A DNA stretch of 64,000 nt. Source: Streptomyces fulvoviolaceus. GTDB taxonomy: Bacteria; Actinomycetota; Actinomycetes; Streptomycetales; Streptomycetaceae. The position numbers were made by a program, and so were the translations under genes. The DNA is taken from contig NZ_JOEY01000001.1 in the NCBI RefSeq assembly GCF_000718165.1, positions 62,001-126,000 of the forward strand, in the 5' to 3' direction. The notes under the pieces were generated by a model. That model had not been told where the DNA came from, ran no database searches, and saw only the letters and a list, made by a program, of their open reading frames with translations. Position 1 is the stretch's first letter, and the number at the start of each line of letters is the position of its first letter. Below, piece after piece: positions 8,653 to 18,116 of this stretch.

Positions 8653-9788
8653 GGAGGCGTGTGTACGGCGCCGTACTCGCCGTAGGTGTGCTGCTGGCGT
8701 CGGCGGCCTGCTCGTCCGCGGACTCCGGCGAGGCGGAGTCGAAGGCGGGCACGGAAAGCCGCACGATCCGGCCGGTCGAGGGCTGCGGCGCCACGTCCTG
8801 GACGGACCCGTCCGACCTCTCCCCCACCCGCACCGCGGCCCGATGCAGCTCCGGAACACCCGCACCCCAGCCCCTCCCCAAGTCCCGCAAGCTGACCATC
8901 GCCACGGGGACACTGAGTGCCGAGTACGTGGCGCCACTCCAAGTCGCCCTGGACAAGGGCGAGTTCAAGAAGGAGGGCCTGGACGTCACTCTGAAGGTGC
9001 TGCCGACACCGGACTCGCTCCCGCTGCTGGCCAAGGGCGACATCGACGCGCTGTGGGCGGCCCCCGAGGCAGCCGTCATGAACGGCATCCGGGGCGGCTT
9101 CGACATCAAGTGGGTGGCGGCCAACTTCTCGCCCGACCCGAAGTCGAAGAGCGGCCTGTGGGTACGGCTGAAGGAGGGCGAGAGCGCGGAGCGGGTCGCC
9201 ATGGCCGGCCGGAAGATGGGCACGATGATCGGCAAGGGCTCGGTGATCGCGTACCCCATGGAAAAGGCCCTGGAGAAGCACGGCGGCGGCCTCGACAGGA
9301 TCCAGTACCAGCAACTGGGTTCGGCGGACGTGCTCACGGCCCTGCAGAACGGCGGCGTCGACTCCGCCTGGCTCCTCGACCCCGTCTGGCGCAAGGTCGA
9401 CGGCGAGGCGGGCTACGCCTTCCTCGGCGGCCAGCCGCTCGGCGAGCCCCTGGGCGGCATGCTGTACGGCCGTACGCTGCTGCAGGACGACGTGGACGCG
9501 GGGGTGGCGCTGCTGCGGGCGTACATTCGCACGGTGAACACGTACTTCGCGGCCGACTACAAGACGGATGCGACCTACGTCACCTATCTGGCGAAACTCC
9601 TGCACACGGACCGGGCGATCCTCGAGTCCACCCCGTCCCTCCGCATGGACTGGGAGATCCGCGCCGGCACGACGGACCGCCTCCAGTCCGCCTACCGCGC
9701 CCAGGGCGTGGCCGAGGGCGACGCCCTCCCGGAATCCGAGACGGTCGACCGCTCCCTCTACGAGGAGGCGGTGGGCCATCGCCCCTGA
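8649..9788 (+). CDS. ABC transporter substrate-binding lipoprotein (NMT1/SsuA-like)
   Basis: The extracellular receptor of the operon. The N-terminus MRRRVYGAVLAVGVLLASAAC is a lipoprotein signal ending in a lipobox-like SAAC, so Cys21 would be lipidated. The mature part has the NMT1/THI5-like pattern: LTIATGTLSAEYVAP at the first strand, then ALDKGEFKKEGLDVTLK and LAKGDIDALWAAPEAAV. A Cys pair in the early mature region is unusual but seen in some relatives. The predicted ligand is a small anionic organic molecule. A strong terminator follows. Confidence 0.9.
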   Translation: MRRRVYGAVLAVGVLLASAACSSADSGEAESKAGTESRTIRPVEGCGATSWTDPSDLSPTRTAARCSSGTPAPQPLPKSRKLTIATGTLSAEYVAPLQVALDKGEFKKEGLDVTLKVLPTPDSLPLLAKGDIDALWAAPEAAVMNGIRGGFDIKWVAANFSPDPKSKSGLWVRLKEGESAERVAMAGRKMGTMIGKGSVIAYPMEKALEKHGGGLDRIQYQQLGSADVLTALQNGGVDSAWLLDPVWRKVDGEAGYAFLGGQPLGEPLGGMLYGRTLLQDDVDAGVALLRAYIRTVNTYFAADYKTDATYVTYLAKLLHTDRAILESTPSLRMDWEIRAGTTDRLQSAYRAQGVAEGDALPESETVDRSLYEEAVGHRP

Positions 9789-9793
9789 ACACA

Positions 9794-9829
9794 CCGAGGG
9801 CCGGAACCCTTTCGGATTCCGGCCCTCGG
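9794..9829. terminator. Bidirectional terminator
   Basis: CCGAGGGCCGGAA (9794-9806) pairs perfectly over 13 bp with TTCCGGCCCTCGG (9817-9829). It lies between the plus-strand ABC operon and the minus-strand tRNA fragment and Sel1 gene, so it can serve both. Confidence 0.8.
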
Positions 9830-9831
9830 CC

Positions 9832-9889
9832 TTCAGTAGCGGGGACAGGATTTGAACCTGCGACCTCTGGGTTATGAGCCCAGCGAGCT
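9832..9889 (-). repeat. Partial duplicate of initiator tRNA 3' region (att-like direct repeat, copy 1)
   Basis: These 58 bases are identical to 11997-12054. They contain the anticodon arm, variable region, T arm and 3' acceptor strand of tRNA-fMet on the minus strand. The D arm and 5' acceptor strand are missing and replaced by unrelated sequence, so the copy cannot be a functional tRNA. A 3' tRNA fragment in direct orientation with an intact tRNA is the classic trace of site-specific integration. No integrase is present between the copies. Confidence 0.85.
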
Positions 9890-9946
9890 GAAGCAAATCG
9901 CTTAAGCCGCAGGTCGAGCCGGGGTGACTCACGTCTCGGCCGAGCC

Positions 9947-11794
9947 CTACGCCGACAGCTCTTCCCGCAGAGCGTCCCGCAACCGAGCCGCCCGCTCGGA
10001 GACCTCACCGGGGCCGAGAACAACGGCCCGATCGGCCCACCGCTGACCCTCCGCCAACTCGCCCCCACGCGCGTAGACCAGGGCCAGCCGCAACGCCGCC
10101 CGCCCGTGCCCCGCGTCCGCGGCCCGCGTCCACCAGACGGCCGCCTCCGGCTCGCTCCCTTCGCGAGCCAGCAGCAACCCCAGATTGAACGCGCCGTTAC
10201 GGGACCCTGCCTCGGCGGCCGACCGGTACCACCGAGCCGCCTCGACGACATCTCCCCGAGCCGCGGCCAGCATCCCCACCCGCACCTGCGCCCGCCGATG
10301 CCCCTGGGACGCCGCCCGCTCGTACCACTCCTCGCACTCGGTCTTCTCGTGCACGGACTCACCCAGCTCATGCGCGGGCGCAGGCGGACGCCGGGCATCC
10401 AGCACGGTCGCCAGCCGATAAGCGGCCTCCGCACTGCCGCCCCCCGCCGCACACCGCAGATGCCGCTCGGCCGCGGGCTCGTCCCCGTCCCGCAGCCGGG
10501 CGATGCCCACCTGCAGCGCCGCCTCCGTGTGCCCGGCGGCAGCCGCCCGCTCGTACCACCGCAGCGCGACGACGTCACCCTCTCCGGTGCCCCGCCCGGC
10601 GAACAGGATCCCCAGGTTGAACGCGGCGTCCACGCTCCCGGCCTCCGCGGCCTTGGAGAACCACGGCTCGGCCCCGCCCGCGTCCCCGCCCTGCAGCAGC
10701 AGGATCGCCAGCGCGTTCGCCGCCTCGCGGTGCCCGGCGTACGCGGCCCGCCGGTACCACTGCTCGGCCTGCGCGGTACGCCCCTGCTCGGCGCAGAGGA
10801 GCCCGAGGTTGTACGCGCCGTTGTCGTCCCCGGCGTCCATCGCCGCCCGGTACCACCGCTCGGCGGTCTGCGGCTCCCCGCGCTCGGCGTGCAGCGCGCC
10901 CAGCGCATTGGCGGCGTTGCCGTCCCCGTCCTGGGCAGCCCTGAGCCACCACACGGCGGCACTCTCGGTGTCTCCGGCGTCCCGCAGCAGGAAGCCCAGC
11001 GCGCAGGCAGCCCGCGCCTCGCCCTCCTTGGCGGACGTCAGATACCAGCGCCCGGCCTCCTTGAGCTGACCGCGCTTCTCCAGGATCGCCCCGAGATGCA
11101 GCGCCGCCCGCCGGTGTCCGCGCGCGGCGGCCTGCCGGTACCACTGCTCGGCCTCCGCCATGACGGAGACACCGTTGTCGGACCCGCCGTCCCCCTCATC
11201 CACGGCCTTGCGATCAAGCGTCCGGGCCAGCCGGTACGCCGCCTCGCGGTGCCCCCGCTCGGCCGCGGCCCGCATCCACTGCTCGGCCTTGGCGTCGCCA
11301 CGGTGCTCCAGCAGATCGGCGAGGGCGTACGCGCCCAGCGCGTGCCCCTGCTCGGCGGACTGGCGCAGCCAGTACTCGGCGGCGGGTTCGTCGCCCCGCT
11401 CACGGAAATGGCGCCCCAGCGCGTGCGCGGCCGCGGCGGACCCGGCGACGGCGGCGATCCGCCACCATCCGGCGGCATCGTCGGCGTACCCGCGCTGGTG
11501 CAGAAGGACACCCAGATTGTTGGCGGCGGCACGGTCGCCCACTGCTGTGGCCGCACGCAGATGGGGCTCGGCTCCGTCGAGATCACCGCGGCGCAGCAGC
11601 AGGGCCCCGAGGACGCTCATCGCCTCGACGTCACCGGCCTCGGCGGCGAGAAGGTGACGCGCCTCCTCGGCAGCCTCGCCGGCTTCGTCCCGGTCCATGG
11701 GCTGCGACAAGTCGCCCGCCGACTCCACAAAGTCGGCAGGCTGCACAAAACGCCCTGTCTCCAACAGAGTTGCCTTGTCCCCCATAACGTCCAT
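9947..11794 (-). CDS. Sel1/TPR-repeat protein
   Basis: A 615-residue, almost entirely repetitive alpha-helical protein. At least a dozen Sel1-like repeats of about 36 residues follow one another, each resembling AEQWYRRAAYAGHREAANAL with the AxxG and WY..A positions kept. Such solenoids act as protein-interaction scaffolds. No signal peptide, membrane span or enzyme domain is seen, so a cytoplasmic adaptor is likely. The ATG at 11794 has AGGTGG seven bases upstream. The gene alone occupies the 2.1 kb between two copies of a tRNA-derived direct repeat. Its partner is unknown. Confidence 0.88.
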   Translation of the reverse strand: MDVMGDKATLLETGRFVQPADFVESAGDLSQPMDRDEAGEAAEEARHLLAAEAGDVEAMSVLGALLLRRGDLDGAEPHLRAATAVGDRAAANNLGVLLHQRGYADDAAGWWRIAAVAGSAAAAHALGRHFRERGDEPAAEYWLRQSAEQGHALGAYALADLLEHRGDAKAEQWMRAAAERGHREAAYRLARTLDRKAVDEGDGGSDNGVSVMAEAEQWYRQAAARGHRRAALHLGAILEKRGQLKEAGRWYLTSAKEGEARAACALGFLLRDAGDTESAAVWWLRAAQDGDGNAANALGALHAERGEPQTAERWYRAAMDAGDDNGAYNLGLLCAEQGRTAQAEQWYRRAAYAGHREAANALAILLLQGGDAGGAEPWFSKAAEAGSVDAAFNLGILFAGRGTGEGDVVALRWYERAAAAGHTEAALQVGIARLRDGDEPAAERHLRCAAGGGSAEAAYRLATVLDARRPPAPAHELGESVHEKTECEEWYERAASQGHRRAQVRVGMLAAARGDVVEAARWYRSAAEAGSRNGAFNLGLLLAREGSEPEAAVWWTRAADAGHGRAALRLALVYARGGELAEGQRWADRAVVLGPGEVSERAARLRDALREELSA

Positions 11795-11960
11795 CGTCGC
11801 ACCACCTGCAACCTGGGTACACCTGGTATACCGCAGCCAGTGAGGTCACTTCAGCGTTTTGTCGACATGCCCACAGAGAGACAAGTCAAACACAGTTCCC
11901 GCCAACTCCCGGCGGCGGCACGGCCGTCCCGACCCTCGGCACATGCGTTCGCACATCACG

Positions 11961-11992
11961 AAGGCCCGGATCCTCGTAAGGATCCGGGCCTT
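11961..11992. terminator. Terminator hairpin downstream of tRNA-fMet
   Basis: AAGGCCCGGATCCT and AGGATCCGGGCCTT form a perfect 14-bp stem around a CGTA loop. It lies just past the 3' end of the minus-strand tRNA and before the Sel1 gene promoter region. Confidence 0.85.
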
Positions 11993-11996
11993 CGTT

Positions 11997-12054
11997 TTCA
12001 GTAGCGGGGACAGGATTTGAACCTGCGACCTCTGGGTTATGAGCCCAGCGAGCT
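11997..12054 (-). repeat. att-like direct repeat, copy 2 (within tRNA-fMet)
   Basis: Identical over 58 bases to 9832-9889. Here the sequence belongs to the intact tRNA. Copy 2 includes five bases beyond the tRNA 3' end (TTCAG on the plus strand). The distance between copies is 2165 bases. Confidence 0.85.
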
Positions 12055-12075
12055 ACCGAGCTGCTCCACCCCGCG
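12002..12075 (-). tRNA. Initiator tRNA-fMet (CAT)
   Basis: The minus strand folds as a complete cloverleaf. It starts CGCGGGGTGGAGCAGCTCGG, the anticodon stem-loop is GGGCTCATAACCC, and the T arm contains GGTTCAAATCC. Three consecutive G-C pairs next to the anticodon loop and an unpaired C1 opposite U72 mark it as the initiator, not the elongator, methionine tRNA. The 3' CCA is not encoded (CTG follows the discriminator A). A terminator hairpin lies about 10 bases downstream. Its 3' part is duplicated at 9832-9889. Confidence 0.95.
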
Positions 12076-12135
12076 CCGTTGTGTTGCAACCGTACCACGG
12101 TGCGGGGTGGGCTCTGACCAGCGGCTACTCAGCCG

Positions 12136-15084
12136 CTAACTACTGGGACTGCTGCTGGGACTGCTGCCGGCACTCTTGCTCGGACTCGCGCTCGGACTCG
12201 GACTGCTGCTCGCGGTCTTGTCCGCCGCAGCCTGCGCGTCCTCGGCCCGCTGCAGCGCGTCCTCCAGATCCTCCTGCGCCCGGCCGTACGCCTCCCAGTC
12301 GCCCTTCTTCAGGGCTTCCTGGCCGGCGTCGAAGGCCGTCTGGGCGTCGTTCAACGCCGCTTGGACGGTCGGATTACTGGATGTCGGCGGTGGGTTGGTC
12401 GTGTCCCCGCCGTCCTCGTCCGGTGGCTCGGTGGTCGAACCGTCCGCTTCGAAGACCTTGTTCAGGGCCTCGTCGAGGGTGTCCTCGAAGGCGGTGTTGC
12501 CTCCGTAGGTCACCAACACCTTCCGCAACAGTGGGTACTTGAGTCCACCACCGCGTACGTAGACCGGCTCCACGTACAGCAGTCCGCCGTCGAGTGGCAC
12601 CGTCAGCAGGTTGCCGTACTCGACGTTGGAATCACCTCTGTTGAGGAGGCTGATGGTCTCGGCGATGTTCTGTTCGGAGTTGAACTGGCTCTGCACCTGT
12701 TTAGGCCCGTTGACGGTGGTGTTCGTCGGCAGTTTCAGGATTCTGATCTTGCCGTAGTCGGGGGTGCCCGCCTCGGCGTCGACCGACATGAACGCGCTGA
12801 GGTTGTCCCGGCCGTTGGGCGTGAACGTCGTCGTGAGCGAGAACGCCTGCGCCGACTGGTCGGGCATCTTCATGCTCAGGTAGTACGGCGGCACCGCGTC
12901 GCCCGACTTGTTGGTCGGGTCGTCCGGCACCTGCCACACCTCGCTGCCGCTGAGGAACGTGTCCGCGTCCTCGACGTGGTAGCGGGCGAGCAGCTCGCGC
13001 TGGACCTTGAACAGGTCCTGCGGGTACCGCAGATGGGCCATCAGCGCGGCGGGGATGTCCGTCTTGGACTCGACCGTGCCCGGGAACGCCTTCATCCAGG
13101 TCTTGAGGACCGGGTCCTGGGTGTCCCACTGGTAGAGCTTGACCTCGCCGGTGTAGGCATCGACGGTCGCCTTCACCGAGTTGCGGATGTAGTTGACCTG
13201 GTTCTGCTGGGCCACCACCGCACGCTGGTTGTTGGTCGCGGTCAACGAGTCGGCCGTCGTGTCACCGAGGGTCGTACGGGAGGCGTACGGGTATCCGTTC
13301 GTCGTCGTGTACGCGTCGACGATCCACTGGATCTTGCCGCCCACGACCGCCGGATAGGCGTCGCCGTCGATGGTCAGCCAGGGGGCCACCGCCTCGACGC
13401 GCTGCTTGGGCGTGCGGTTGTAGAGGATCCGGGAACCCTCGCCGATCGCTCCCGAGTAGAGGATCTGCGGCTCGCTGAACGCCACCGCGTACGCGGCCCG
13501 GTTGACCGGGTTGGAGAGGTTGACCCCGCTCTTGGCCTGGTAGCTGTAGGTCTTCTCGCCGGTGTCGTCGGAGTAGTCGATCTCCTTCTGGGGACCGCCG
13601 ACGATCGAGTACTCGGTGGTCTTCTCGCCGTAGTAGACCCGCTGTTGGTACGTCCCGAGGTCGCCCTGCGAGGGCAGGTTGGACTCGGTGAAGACCGGGC
13701 GGCCCTCGCTGTCGGCGGCGGTGCCCTTGGCGGCGACCACGCCGTACCCGTGGGTGTAGCGGAAGTGGTCGTTGATCCAGTTGTTCTTCGGAATGCCGTT
13801 GAGGTTCAGCTCGCGCAGACCGATGACCGTGTCCTGGTCCGTGCCGTCCTTGCTGTAGCGGTCGACGTCCAGGTTGGTCGGGAAGGCGTAGTAGTTCCGC
13901 ATCTGCTGGAGCTGCTGGAACGTCGGCGAGACGATGTTCGGGTCCACGACACGGATACTCGCCGTGGCGTCGACGTCGTCGCGCAGCTTGGTCTTGTCCG
14001 TGGTGGTGGCCTTGCCGCCGTACTCCGTGACCTTGGCGTCGTCGATGCCGTACGCCTCACGCGTCGCCTTGAGGTTCTTGTTGACGTACGGCGCTTCCTT
14101 GGCCTGCTCGTTGGGCTGGACCTGGAACTTCTGGACGATCGCCGGGTACAGGCCGCCGATGAGGATCGCGGAGAGCACCATCAGGCCGAAGCCGATCACG
14201 GGCAGCTGCCAGGTCCGCCGCCACAGGGTGGCGAAGAACAGCAGCGCGCAGATGACGGCGATGCAGAACAGGATCGTCTTGGCCGGCAGATAGGCGTTCG
14301 CGTCGACGTACCTCAGGCCGGTCCAGCTGTCGGTCGCCTTGAAGTCGCTGGACTTGACCGCGAGGCCGTACCGGTCGAGCCAGTAGGCGACCGCCTTGAG
14401 GGCGACGAAGACACCCATGAGCACCGACAGATGCCCGGTCGCGGCGGCCGTGGCCCGCGCGCCCGGAGAGGTGATCCTGAGCCCGCCGTACAGGTAGTGG
14501 GTGAGCGCGGCGGCGATCACGGAGAGGATCGCGGTGGCGAAGCCGAAGCCGAGCAGGAACCGGTACCAGGGCAGGTCGAAGGCGTAGAAGGCGACGTCGA
14601 GGTGGAACTGCGGGTCCTTCTGGTTGAAGGGCACGCCGTTGACCCACATCAGCCAGGTCCGCCACTGGCTCGACGCCGAGGCGCCGGCGATCAGCCCCAC
14701 CAGGGAGGTGATCCCGAGCAGCAGCCACTTCTTGTACGGCGCGATCCCCATCCGGTAGCGGTCGAGGTTCTGCTGCTCCATCGACATGGCGCTCAGCGGC
14801 GGACGCAGCCGGTGCGCCAGCCAGATGTTGAAGCCGACCGCGAGGGCCATGAGCAGACCGAAGACGAAGAAGAGCCCGATCTTGGTCCACAGGGTGGTCG
14901 TGAACACGGACGAGTAGTTCACCGACCGGTACCAGAGCCAGTCCGTCCAGAAGCCCGCGAACATGGTGAACGCCATGCCGAGGACGGCAAGGACGCCCAG
15001 TGTCATGAGCAGGGTCCGGACACGCCGGGACGGGCGGCCCACTCTCATCCGCGGCCCTGTCGGGCCTCCGCCGCGGTCCGGCAT
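12136..15084 (-). CDS. UPF0182-family large membrane protein
   Basis: A conserved actinobacterial membrane protein of about 982 residues with unknown function. After a basic N-terminus, seven or so membrane spans lie in residues 25-310, for example [21 protein letters not shown] large extracytoplasmic domain follows, with family segments such as [30 protein letters not shown] and [15 protein letters not shown]. The C-terminus is a low-complexity Ser/Pro tail of about 25 residues after an Asp/Ala-rich helix. The start MPDRGG was chosen; a GTG 21 bases upstream (15105) is possible, and neither has a good ribosome site. It is probably transcribed alone. Confidence 0.92.
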   Translation of the reverse strand: MPDRGGGPTGPRMRVGRPSRRVRTLLMTLGVLAVLGMAFTMFAGFWTDWLWYRSVNYSSVFTTTLWTKIGLFFVFGLLMALAVGFNIWLAHRLRPPLSAMSMEQQNLDRYRMGIAPYKKWLLLGITSLVGLIAGASASSQWRTWLMWVNGVPFNQKDPQFHLDVAFYAFDLPWYRFLLGFGFATAILSVIAAALTHYLYGGLRITSPGARATAAATGHLSVLMGVFVALKAVAYWLDRYGLAVKSSDFKATDSWTGLRYVDANAYLPAKTILFCIAVICALLFFATLWRRTWQLPVIGFGLMVLSAILIGGLYPAIVQKFQVQPNEQAKEAPYVNKNLKATREAYGIDDAKVTEYGGKATTTDKTKLRDDVDATASIRVVDPNIVSPTFQQLQQMRNYYAFPTNLDVDRYSKDGTDQDTVIGLRELNLNGIPKNNWINDHFRYTHGYGVVAAKGTAADSEGRPVFTESNLPSQGDLGTYQQRVYYGEKTTEYSIVGGPQKEIDYSDDTGEKTYSYQAKSGVNLSNPVNRAAYAVAFSEPQILYSGAIGEGSRILYNRTPKQRVEAVAPWLTIDGDAYPAVVGGKIQWIVDAYTTTNGYPYASRTTLGDTTADSLTATNNQRAVVAQQNQVNYIRNSVKATVDAYTGEVKLYQWDTQDPVLKTWMKAFPGTVESKTDIPAALMAHLRYPQDLFKVQRELLARYHVEDADTFLSGSEVWQVPDDPTNKSGDAVPPYYLSMKMPDQSAQAFSLTTTFTPNGRDNLSAFMSVDAEAGTPDYGKIRILKLPTNTTVNGPKQVQSQFNSEQNIAETISLLNRGDSNVEYGNLLTVPLDGGLLYVEPVYVRGGGLKYPLLRKVLVTYGGNTAFEDTLDEALNKVFEADGSTTEPPDEDGGDTTNPPPTSSNPTVQAALNDAQTAFDAGQEALKKGDWEAYGRAQEDLEDALQRAEDAQAAADKTASSSPSPSASPSKSAGSSPSSSPSS

Positions 15085-15247
15085 CTGGAAAGCCAAGGTG
15101 CGCACCTCGAAGTTCGCTGTTGGTCCGTCAGACCCGCGTCTTCACGGGCCGTCCGTGGGCCCCGTGATCGTAGGCCCACACCTATGCAACTTACTCACGC
15201 TTTACTCGGTTCCCGATTCCGGCCATGAACGAGGCAGGATTGTGACC

Positions 15248-15790
15248 ATGTCCAACACTCCCATGGCGGCGAGCCCGCTGACCCGGGCCGTACTCGAGAT
15301 CGACGAGTACGCCTCCGGCCTCGGCTGGGACCAGCCCGCTCGCCTCTTCGCCCTCGTAGACACCGCGCGACTGCGAGCTCAGGAACCCGGCCTCGCGGCC
15401 CAGCTCGGCCTGCAGGACGAGCCCGAGACCACCGGTCTCACCCCGATCGAGCAGGACGAGATTCCCGCGGGCAAGCCGCTCGACGAGTTCCTCGGCACCA
15501 TCGCCTGGCCCGACGCGGTGGTCGGCTGCGCGCTCACCGTGGAGCGCCTGATGCTGCCCCCGTCCGCCGAGGCCTCCGTACCGGAGGGCCTGAGCGGGAA
15601 GAAGCTGACCCAGTGGGTGGCCGGCCACCCGGACCGCCAGGAGGTCCGCATGACGGTCGGGGTGCTGCGCGACGGCACCCGCGACTCGGCGCTGCGCCTG
15701 CGCGAGAAGGACTCCCCGACGGAGGTCCTCACGGGCGGCGCCCTGGTGCCGGGACTGGCGGAGGCACTGGCGGCGACGTTCGAGGACTGA
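15248..15790 (+). CDS. PPA1309-family conserved protein
   Basis: A 180-residue cytoplasmic protein of the actinobacterial PPA1309 family, with no known role. Recognisable segments are LTRAVLEIDEYASGLGWDQP, RLFALVDTARL, TIAWPDAVVGCALTVER and MTVGVLRDGTRDSALRLR. No transmembrane helix or signal peptide is present. It diverges from the UPF0182 gene, and the pair is adjacent in remembered streptomycete genomes, which hints at but does not prove a shared role. A very strong bidirectional terminator separates it from the next, convergent gene. Confidence 0.85.
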   Translation: MSNTPMAASPLTRAVLEIDEYASGLGWDQPARLFALVDTARLRAQEPGLAAQLGLQDEPETTGLTPIEQDEIPAGKPLDEFLGTIAWPDAVVGCALTVERLMLPPSAEASVPEGLSGKKLTQWVAGHPDRQEVRMTVGVLRDGTRDSALRLREKDSPTEVLTGGALVPGLAEALAATFED

Positions 15791-15824
15791 GTTCTTCCGG
15801 TACGACGTCCGGTACAGCTTCCTG

Positions 15825-15872
15825 TACGGCGATGGGGGCGCCCTCTGTCACGGGGGCGCCCCCATCGCCGTA
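15825..15872. terminator. Very strong bidirectional terminator
   Basis: TACGGCGATGGGGGCGCCC (15825-15843) pairs perfectly over 19 bp with its complement at 15854-15872 around a 10-base loop. It sits between convergent genes. Confidence 0.9.
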
Positions 15873-15883
15873 CTGAAGCGGCG

Positions 15884-16981
15884 TCAGCTCTTCGTCGTGC
15901 ACTTCGGCAGGTCGGCGGTGTCGCCGCTGCGGATGTCCTTGAGGGCGCCGAGGGCGTCGTCGATGGTCTTCACCTTGACCAGGGTGAGCCCGCTCGGGGT
16001 GTCCTGGGCGGCGGCCGCGCAGTTGTCCGCGGGGGTCAGGAAGTACTGGGCGCCCTTGTCGCGCGCACCGACCGTCTTCATCTCGATGCCGCCGATCGGG
16101 CCGACCGTGCCGTCGTCGTCGATCGTGCCGGTGCCGGCCACGAACTTGCCGCCGGTCAGGCTGCCGGGGGTGAGCTTGTCGTAGATGCCGAGCGCGAACA
16201 TCAGTCCGGCGCTCGGACCGCCGACGTCGGCGAGCTTGATGTCGATGGTGAACGGGAAGGTGTGGTCGGTCCCCGCGGAGATCCCGACGATGGCGCGCTT
16301 CTCGCCGGCGTCGTCGGAGGTCCTGGTCGTGATGGTGATGTCCTCGGTCTTGGTCGCCGTCTTGTTCTCCTTCTCCGCGGCGGCCTGTTCCTTGGCGGGC
16401 ACGATCGTGAAGACGACGTCCTCACCGGGCTTGTGCTTGGTCACCAGCTTGGCGACGTCGTCGGGCGCCTTCACCGTCGTACCGTCGACGGCCTTGATCA
16501 CGTCACCGGCGTGCAGCTCGCCCTCGGCCGGGGTGTCCTTGACGACGGTCGAGACGATCACCCAGGACTTCACCGGGACGTCCAGCTCCTTCAGGGCGGC
16601 GACCTTGGCGCTCTCCTGGGACTGGCTGAACTCCTCGGCGTTCTCCTGCGTCGACTGCTCCTCGGTCTTGCCGTCCGGGTAGAGGGTGTCGTGCGGCACG
16701 ACCTTGTTGTCGTGCGCGAGCCACCCATAGACGGCTTCAACAAGATTCATCTTGTAGTCGGCGCTGGTGACGCGGACGGTGGTCATGTTCAGGTGACCGC
16801 TCGTCGCATAGGTCTTCCGGCCCGAGATCTGCAGCACCGGCTCGCCGCCGTGCTCTCCGAGCGTGTTCACCGTCGGGCCCGGTGACATCTCGGCGTACGG
16901 CACATTGATGAAGACTCCCGCGCACAGGAGCGCGATCAGCATCAGGGTGGAGGCGAGCATCGTCGCGGTGCGGCGTGGCAT
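15884..16981 (-). CDS. Membrane-anchored PDZ/Lon-like serine protease (YlbL family)
   Basis: A 365-residue secreted-side protease with an N-terminal anchor (TATMLASTLMLIALLCAGVF), a PDZ domain around residues 130-200 (AGDVIKAVDGTTVKAPDDV) and a C-terminal Lon S16 domain. The catalytic Ser is in GGPSAGLMFALG and the Lys in GGIEMKTVGA, the usual Ser-Lys dyad. The family is widespread in Gram-positives and likely degrades or processes cell-surface proteins; its targets are unknown. Convergent with the PPA1309 gene. No regulatory motif was found upstream. Confidence 0.92.
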   Translation of the reverse strand: MPRRTATMLASTLMLIALLCAGVFINVPYAEMSPGPTVNTLGEHGGEPVLQISGRKTYATSGHLNMTTVRVTSADYKMNLVEAVYGWLAHDNKVVPHDTLYPDGKTEEQSTQENAEEFSQSQESAKVAALKELDVPVKSWVIVSTVVKDTPAEGELHAGDVIKAVDGTTVKAPDDVAKLVTKHKPGEDVVFTIVPAKEQAAAEKENKTATKTEDITITTRTSDDAGEKRAIVGISAGTDHTFPFTIDIKLADVGGPSAGLMFALGIYDKLTPGSLTGGKFVAGTGTIDDDGTVGPIGGIEMKTVGARDKGAQYFLTPADNCAAAAQDTPSGLTLVKVKTIDDALGALKDIRSGDTADLPKCTTKS

Positions 16982-17006
16982 GGAACGACAGTACGGGACG
17001 GTCCTG

Positions 17007-17052
17007 TCAGTGCCTCGTCAGGGCGCCGATCAGTGCCTCGTCAGGGCGCCGA
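17007..17052. repeat. Perfect 23-bp tandem duplication
   Basis: TCAGTGCCTCGTCAGGGCGC plus CGA occurs twice head to tail (17007-17029, 17030-17052). The second copy contains the stop codon and last codons of the small membrane-protein gene; the first lies just after it. This looks like a recent slippage event. Confidence 0.85.
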
Positions 17053-17205
17053 GTGCGACTTCTCCATGGCGTCACGGAAGCGGGCGTACCCGTCCAGCTC
17101 GGGACCGTCGCTGCGCACCCTGCGGGTGCGGTTGGCCCAACTGCCCCACAGCCCGGCGGCGATCGCCGCCACAAGCGGAATCAACAACCAGACGAGCGCC
17201 CCCAT
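17041..17205 (-). CDS. Small single-span membrane protein
   Basis: A 54-residue protein starting MGALVWLLIPLVAAIAAGLW, a single strong membrane helix, followed by a short charged tail (NRTRRVRSDGPELDGYARFR). The ATG at 17205 has GGGAGG five bases upstream, the best start in a longer open frame that begins at 17292. Function is unknown. It lies between moaE and the PDZ protease, all on the minus strand, and could be co-transcribed with moaE (gap of 135 bases). A tandem duplication overlaps its stop codon. Confidence 0.65.
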   Translation of the reverse strand: MGALVWLLIPLVAAIAAGLWGSWANRTRRVRSDGPELDGYARFRDAMEKSHSAP

Positions 17206-17340
17206 GACGACCTCCCGACCCCAAGCTGAGCGACCGCGCCGATGGTGGCTCAAAAACTGACTGATCAGCAGATTAACCATCCGCACTGACAACGCTCATG
17301 CCAGGGGTGCGGTTACGCAACCGGAGGGTGAAGGAAGGGT

Positions 17341-17802
17341 TCAGCAGGCGCCGACCCACTCCTCGGTTCCGTCGGAGAACTTCTGGTGCTTCCAGATGGG
17401 CACCTCGTGCTTGAGGTCGTCGATCAGCTTCCGGCAGGCCTCGAAGGCCTCACCACGATGCGGACACGACACGGCCACGACAACAGCGAGGTCTCCGACC
17501 TTCAGATCCCCCACTCGATGCACCGCCGCGAGAGCCCGCACCGGATAGTCGGCGACGACCTTCTCGGCGATCCGCCGCATCTCGGCCTCGGCACTGGGAT
17601 GACACGAGTACCCGAGCTCGTCGACGTCAACTCCCCCGTCATGATTCCGCACGGTCCCCACGAACAACGCGGTCCCCCCGGCCGCGTCGTCCCCGACGGC
17701 CCGGAAGACCTCGTCGAGCGAGAGCGCGGTCTCACGGATGGCAAGGAGCTTGACGGGATCCTGCGCGGCCTGCTCGCCGGGATGATCAGAGGTGACTGCC
17801 AT
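17341..17802 (-). CDS. moaE: Molybdopterin synthase catalytic subunit
   Basis: MoaE converts precursor Z (cPMP) to molybdopterin, using thiocarboxylated MoaD as sulfur donor. Family residues are visible: GGTALFVGTVRNHDGG, AVHRVGDLKVGD, HRGEAFEACR and the catalytic Lys region VPIWKHQKFSDGTEEWVG. The 153-residue length fits. The chosen ATG (17802) has GGAGGT immediately before it, closer than usual; an upstream GTG at 17820 or 17832 is a possible alternative. MoeZ, which would activate MoaD, is encoded at 49-50 kb. MoaD itself is not in the window. Confidence 0.93.
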   Translation of the reverse strand: MAVTSDHPGEQAAQDPVKLLAIRETALSLDEVFRAVGDDAAGGTALFVGTVRNHDGGVDVDELGYSCHPSAEAEMRRIAEKVVADYPVRALAAVHRVGDLKVGDLAVVVAVSCPHRGEAFEACRKLIDDLKHEVPIWKHQKFSDGTEEWVGAC

Positions 17803-17929
17803 ACCTCCATCGTGCCGCACGCGCGGGACCACGGGGAATAGCGTTATCGCCCGGCACGCGCGTGTGGGGTTTGGAGCGTCCTACAGAGCAGGACGATGTT
17901 CTCGGCGTGCACATCGCCTTCTTGAGCGG

Positions 17930-18070
17930 GGCCGGCACCACTCAGCCCGTCCGGCGTCTGAGGACGAGGCCCCTTCAGGGCCGAACGGAGGTCCAGGGGG
18001 CGGAGCCCCCTGGGAGCGGGGTCGAAGGGGCAGCAGCCCCTGGGGGATGGGACGGGTAGGGGCGGCGGGG
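17930..18070 (+). repeat. Dispersed Streptomyces intergenic repeat with hairpins
   Basis: The stretch containing CAGCCCGTCCGGCGTCTGAG, GACGAGGCCC and GGGATGGGACGGGTAGGGGC matches my memory of a highly abundant streptomycete intergenic repeat. It carries hairpins CCAGGGGGC-GGA-GCCCCCTGG (17993-18013) and AGGGGC-AGCA-GCCCCT. It fills the roughly 310-base gap between moaE and the SDR gene, both minus-strand. No credible gene was seen there. Confidence 0.6.
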
Positions 18071-18116
18071 GCGAGCTGCATCCATCAGGCAACGCCCCCA
18101 CCGGCACACGGCGCCC

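Noticed and set aside
9832..9889. A second tRNA-Met gene
   Set aside because: The D arm and 5' acceptor strand are replaced by unrelated sequence, so it cannot fold as a tRNA; it is a fragment.
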